Part shown: one piece after another, positions 6,539 to 9,589 of the stretch
How positions within the stretch are numbered: position 1 is the first letter of the stretch
Layout of the letters: every line of letters begins with the position of its first letter
Assembly (NCBI GenBank): GCA_021793135.1
Contig: JAJYTI010000077.1
Coordinates: 1-9,589 of the forward strand
DNA: 9,589 nt
Source of the DNA: Bacteroidota bacterium
GTDB taxonomy: Bacteria; Bacteroidota; Bacteroidia; Flavobacteriales; Flavobacteriaceae
Direction of reading: 5' to 3'
The notes under the pieces: model-generated
Seen by the model: only the letters and a program-made list of their open reading frames with translations
What the model was told of the DNA's origin: nothing
The model's database searches: none
Translations under genes and position numbers: made by a program

Positions 6539-7789
6539 ATGGTAAACAGGTATTTTATTCTGACTCTTTTGCTATTCTCGACCTTGGCATCTTATGCTGG
6601 AGGATATCGAGTAAGTCTGCAGGGAGGTAGAGCTCTAGCAATGGGGCACGCGGGCGTTGGTGTTATTGATAACGCTGAAGGGGCATTTTTTAACCCTGCA
6701 GGATTAGTTCATCTTGAAGGACGATTAGAAATTGCAGCAGGTATTTCATTTGTATCAAGTGAAATCAAATTTCAAAATTCAATAACTGGACAGTATGAAA
6801 GTACAAACAATCCAGTGTCAACCCCTTTTTATGTATATTCTAATTACCATATAAACGATCAATTTAGTGTAGGATTGTCGGTTTTTACTCCATACGGTAG
6901 TGTGGTAGAATACGATACAGATTGGGCAGGTTCTCACTTGGTAAATCGTATTGATTTGTCTGCAGTGTATATTCAGCCACACGTTGCATATAAAATAAAT
7001 GAAAAACTTAGTGTTGCAGCAGGACCTACTTTTATTATTGGAGCTGTAGACTTTAATCGTAACCTAAATAGAACGTTAACCGATTTAGATGGTAATCGAT
7101 CTAATGTTACCGTTAAAGCTTCTGGAGTTACTAAAGTTGGTTGGCATGCAAGTGCAATGTACCGACCTATGGAGAGACTTAATATAGGAGCTACTTATCG
7201 CTCGGAAGTGATAATGAATCCATCTGATGGAGACGCTACATTTAATAATGTTCCGAATTCGCCAATGACACCTTTCGAAGATTCTAAGTTTAGTGCAGAA
7301 TTGCCTCTACCAGCAGAATTATTGATTGGAGCTGCTTACGAATTTGATAAGTGGACCATAGCGGTAGATTACAACCGTGCATTCTGGAATGTATATAAAT
7401 CATTAGATATTCAATTTGAAAATCCAAATGTTCCAGATTCTCACAATCCTAGAAATTATAAAGATGCTTCTACTTACCGTTTTGGAGCACAATATCAATT
7501 AAATGATATGGTGGCTTTACGAGCTGGATATTATTTTGATGAAACTCCTGTGAGAAAAGGATATTTTGCACCAGAAACTCCTCGTACAGATTCTCATAAC
7601 TTTACTATAGGTGCTGGAATAAACATTGGAGATCACTTCCGTGTAGATGCTGCATTATTATATATCTACTTTGATGAAATCGATGCTTCCTACGACCATT
7701 ATATGGAAGATGGAGTTGCTGTGCCTTTTGGTGGAGCGTATAAAACATCTGGATTTGCTCCAAGTATAGGAATAACCTATAAGATGTAG
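6539..7789 (+). CDS. OmpP1/FadL-family outer-membrane transporter
   Basis: FadL-type proteins are 14-stranded outer-membrane barrels that let fatty acids and other hydrophobic molecules diffuse laterally into the membrane. From ATG 6539 the protein has 416 residues, normal for the family. A signal peptide (about residues 1-20, ending SYA) is followed by GGYRVSLQGGRALAMGHAGV and the hatch-region motif FFNPAG at about 50-55, both diagnostic. Many amphipathic strands follow, and the C-terminus GITYKM is a plausible final strand, though it ends in Met where an aromatic residue is more usual. An in-frame GTG at 6530 would add three residues; I prefer the ATG, with little at stake. The 105 bases upstream are very AT-rich and show no good TTG/TAnnTTTG pair (TATCCTTG at 6499-6506 is a weak match). 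It sits 25 bases before an esterase lipoprotein gene, probably one transcript. Confidence 0.92.
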   Translation: MVNRYFILTLLLFSTLASYAGGYRVSLQGGRALAMGHAGVGVIDNAEGAFFNPAGLVHLEGRLEIAAGISFVSSEIKFQNSITGQYESTNNPVSTPFYVYSNYHINDQFSVGLSVFTPYGSVVEYDTDWAGSHLVNRIDLSAVYIQPHVAYKINEKLSVAAGPTFIIGAVDFNRNLNRTLTDLDGNRSNVTVKASGVTKVGWHASAMYRPMERLNIGATYRSEVIMNPSDGDATFNNVPNSPMTPFEDSKFSAELPLPAELLIGAAYEFDKWTIAVDYNRAFWNVYKSLDIQFENPNVPDSHNPRNYKDASTYRFGAQYQLNDMVALRAGYYFDETPVRKGYFAPETPRTDSHNFTIGAGINIGDHFRVDAALLYIYFDEIDASYDHYMEDGVAVPFGGAYKTSGFAPSIGITYKM

Positions 7790-7814
7790 ATTTAATTATT
7801 AAAAAAATAGAATT

Positions 7815-9341
7815 ATGAAATTACTATATAAAGCATTTATAGCATCTGCAGCATTAGCATTGGTAGCTTGTGATACGAATTTTGATGATAGAGTTACCGA
7901 TGAAGGGTTCTATACTAGTGGTAGTGCAGATTTAAGTACATTCGTAGCAGTTGGGAACTCACTTACTGCTGGTTATGCGGATAACGCATTGTATAAATCA
8001 GGACAAGAAAATTCATTCCCTAATATCTTAGCAAGTCGTTTTGAATTTGCGGGTGGAGGAGAATTTAAACAACCATTAATGAAGGATAATTATGGTGGAT
8101 TATTGCTTCAAGGTGTACAAATTACTGACAACCGTATGGTGCTAAGTTTTGATGAAGAAGGAAATCCAGCACCAACTGTTTTAGATGCAACGCCAACAAC
8201 AGAAATTACCGAACATCTTTCTGGGCCATTTAATAACTTAGGTGTGCCTGGAGCAAAAAGTTTCCATTTATTAGCAAATGGTTATGGAAGTTTATCAGGA
8301 TTAAGCACTGGGCAAGCTAACCCTTATTTCGTGCGTTTTACAAGCTCAGAAAGTGCATCTGTAATAGAAGATGCAATGGAGGTAGATGCTACCTTTTTCT
8401 CATTATGGATAGGGAATAATGATATCTTAGGTTATGCAACTTCTGGTGGAGTAGGAGAAGATCAGACAGGAAATATAGATCCAACTACCTATGGTGGAAA
8501 TGACATTACAGATCCAAGTTTATTTGCAGGGGTTTATTCCCAGTTGGTAGAAGGTCTTACACTTAATGGTGCTAAAGGAATATTAGCAAATATTCCAGAT
8601 GTAACTACTATTCCATACTTTAATACTGTTCCAGTGCATGCCATTCCTATGGATGCTGCTACTGCAGAACAGGTAAATGGTATGTTCGATCAATATAATC
8701 AAGCATTACAAGCATTAGTTGTTCTAAATGCTATCGATCAAGAAGAGGCAGAAGCTCGTTTTATTAACTTTAATGAAGGACAAAACGCGCCAATTATAGT
8801 TGATACCGATTTAACTGACATTTCTGGAATTCTAATTCAAAGTGGAATGGTAGATGAGGAAACAGCTAATCTTTTAGCGCAATTACGTCAAGCAAATACA
8901 GATGACCTACTACTATTACCTTCTATGAATGTAATAGGAACATTAGCAGATGCATCCAATCCTATGAGTATAATGGGAGTAGCAGTTCCTTTACCAGATG
9001 AGTTAGTGTTAACCAAAAAAGAGCAAGAGCGAGTACATACAGCTATGGAGTCTTATAATGCTACAATTCAAGCATTAGCGAGTCAGCATGACTTAGCTTT
9101 TTTAGATGCAAATATGCTTTTAAAGCAAGTAGCGCAAGATGGTGTTCCATATGATGCTGGTGTGTTGACGTCTGAATATGTTACAGGAGGTGCATTTTCA
9201 CTTGATGGTGTGCACCCAACAGCAAGAGGTTATGCTTTCCTTGCTAACGAAATGATTAGAGCGATTAATGACACGTACGGTGCATCATTACCAGTAGTAA
9301 ATGTAGGAGAGTACCCAACGGTGACTGCACATAATAACTAG
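7815..9341 (+). CDS. SGNH/GDSL-family esterase lipoprotein
   Basis: This 508-residue protein is a predicted lipoprotein: basic start MKLLYK, hydrophobic stretch and lipobox LVAC, with Cys19 as the acylated residue. SGNH hydrolase blocks are visible: block I VAVGNSLTAGY with nucleophile Ser49, block II NNLGVPGAKS with Gly143, block III WIGNNDILG with Asn202, and block V DGVHPTARGY with Asp464 and His467. The family hydrolyses ester bonds in lipids or carbohydrates. It is about twice the length of a minimal SGNH domain; most of the extra lies between blocks III and V (about 205-460), including helical, Gln/Ala-rich segments. Acidic residues follow Cys19 (DTNFDD), but no clear SDDD-type surface-export signal is seen. 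It lies 25 bases behind the FadL-type gene, which suggests it acts on acyl esters at the outer membrane and feeds the channel. A strong terminator follows. Confidence 0.93.
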   Translation: MKLLYKAFIASAALALVACDTNFDDRVTDEGFYTSGSADLSTFVAVGNSLTAGYADNALYKSGQENSFPNILASRFEFAGGGEFKQPLMKDNYGGLLLQGVQITDNRMVLSFDEEGNPAPTVLDATPTTEITEHLSGPFNNLGVPGAKSFHLLANGYGSLSGLSTGQANPYFVRFTSSESASVIEDAMEVDATFFSLWIGNNDILGYATSGGVGEDQTGNIDPTTYGGNDITDPSLFAGVYSQLVEGLTLNGAKGILANIPDVTTIPYFNTVPVHAIPMDAATAEQVNGMFDQYNQALQALVVLNAIDQEEAEARFINFNEGQNAPIIVDTDLTDISGILIQSGMVDEETANLLAQLRQANTDDLLLLPSMNVIGTLADASNPMSIMGVAVPLPDELVLTKKEQERVHTAMESYNATIQALASQHDLAFLDANMLLKQVAQDGVPYDAGVLTSEYVTGGAFSLDGVHPTARGYAFLANEMIRAINDTYGASLPVVNVGEYPTVTAHNN

Positions 9342-9363
9342 TAATAGTTTTTAAATAAAAATT

Positions 9364-9400
9364 AAAAACGCATGAGAATCTGAATCTCATGCGTTTTTTT
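9364..9400 (+). terminator. Strong intrinsic terminator after the esterase lipoprotein gene
   Basis: A perfect hairpin has nine mixed base pairs (CGCATGAGA at 9369-9377 with TCTCATGCG at 9385-9393) and a seven-base loop. Five A-T pairs extend it, and the T-run continues to 9400. It begins 23 bases after the lipoprotein stop codon. The A-run on the left arm means it could also work in the other direction. It ends the fadL-esterase transcript and separates it from the next gene. Confidence 0.92.
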
Positions 9401-9428
9401 AATAAATTTATGTAATAAAATATATATT

Positions 9429-9589
9429 ATGAGTGGAGTTATTCGTTTGCTATTAACTGCAGTGGCAGTTTATCTATTGCCTTATATACTTAAAGGAGTG
9501 CATGTAGAGAAGTTTGGAACAGCGATTATTGTAGCGATAGTTTTAGCATTGCTACAGTTTATCGTACGACCTATTCTGGTGTTTTTCAC
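9429..9589 (+). CDS. YvlD / phage_holin_4_2 family membrane protein (C-terminus missing)
   Basis: Only the first 53 codons are in the window. The sequence has one hydrophobic segment at about residues 4-22 (IRLLLTAVAVYLLPYILKG), a short polar turn (VHVEKFG) and a second segment at about 31-44 (TAIIVAIVLALLQF) followed by VRPILVFF. The pattern of a first helix, a turn with a G-V-x-V motif, a second helix and then RPIL matches the four-helix family annotated as phage holin family protein or YvlD, usually about 110-120 residues. Despite the name, these are ordinary chromosomal inner-membrane proteins of unknown role in most bacteria. The ATG at 9429 lies 28 bases after the terminator, so its own promoter must overlap or sit very close to that hairpin. 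Confidence 0.8.
   Translation, partial: MSGVIRLLLTAVAVYLLPYILKGVHVEKFGTAIIVAIVLALLQFIVRPILVFF

Noticed and set aside
9429..9589. A holin-family name could suggest a prophage edge.
   Set aside because: The YvlD/phage_holin_4_2 family is common in ordinary chromosomes, and nothing else in the window is phage-like.
1..9589. Search by eye for CRISPR arrays, tandem repeats, insertion-sequence ends, tRNA or rRNA genes, toxin-antitoxin pairs and phage genes.
   Set aside because: None found; nearly all the window is accounted for by conserved genes with short spacers.

Overview
The window looks like chromosomal housekeeping DNA from a member of the Bacteroidota, most likely a marine-type Flavobacteriaceae. 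The sequence is AT-rich. It carries a DUF6089 barrel protein, a Bacteroidota-type BamA, signal peptides ending in AQ, and almost no Shine-Dalgarno sequences. The gene order CBS protein / nadK / DUF6089 / uppS / bamA, divergent from pdxJ, is one I recall from flavobacterial genomes. That placement rests on memory of families, not on a search.

Layout. Positions 1 to 4832 hold five tightly packed minus-strand genes. In transcription order they are a CBS/ACT-like domain protein, NAD kinase, a DUF6089 outer-membrane barrel protein, undecaprenyl diphosphate synthase (uppS) and BamA, whose last third runs off the left edge. Apart from a 133-base gap between nadK and the DUF6089 gene, spacers are 9 and 6 bases, and uppS and bamA overlap. 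A gap of about 90 bases separates this block from the plus-strand genes: pdxJ (vitamin B6 synthesis) and an alpha/beta hydrolase, 8 bases apart. After a further gap of about 100 bases come a FadL/OmpP1-type outer-membrane transporter and a large SGNH (GDSL) esterase lipoprotein, 25 bases apart. A strong intrinsic terminator closes that unit. The right edge holds the first 53 codons of a small membrane protein of the YvlD/phage_holin_4_2 family.

How the genes fit together. The left block is mostly envelope biogenesis: UppS makes the lipid carrier for peptidoglycan and surface glycans, BamA inserts outer-membrane proteins, and the DUF6089 protein is itself a predicted barrel. NAD kinase and a CBS protein are carried in the same unit. 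The right block joins PLP synthesis with a hydrolase, then an outer-membrane lipid channel with a surface esterase that plausibly frees fatty acids for it.

I see no CRISPR array, mobile element, prophage, tRNA, rRNA or defence locus, and no clear candidate for a new system. The points most worth checking are the run of non-ATG starts in the minus-strand block, the overlapping bamA start, the CBS-nadK pairing, the FadL-esterase pair and an inverted repeat ahead of the DUF6089 gene.
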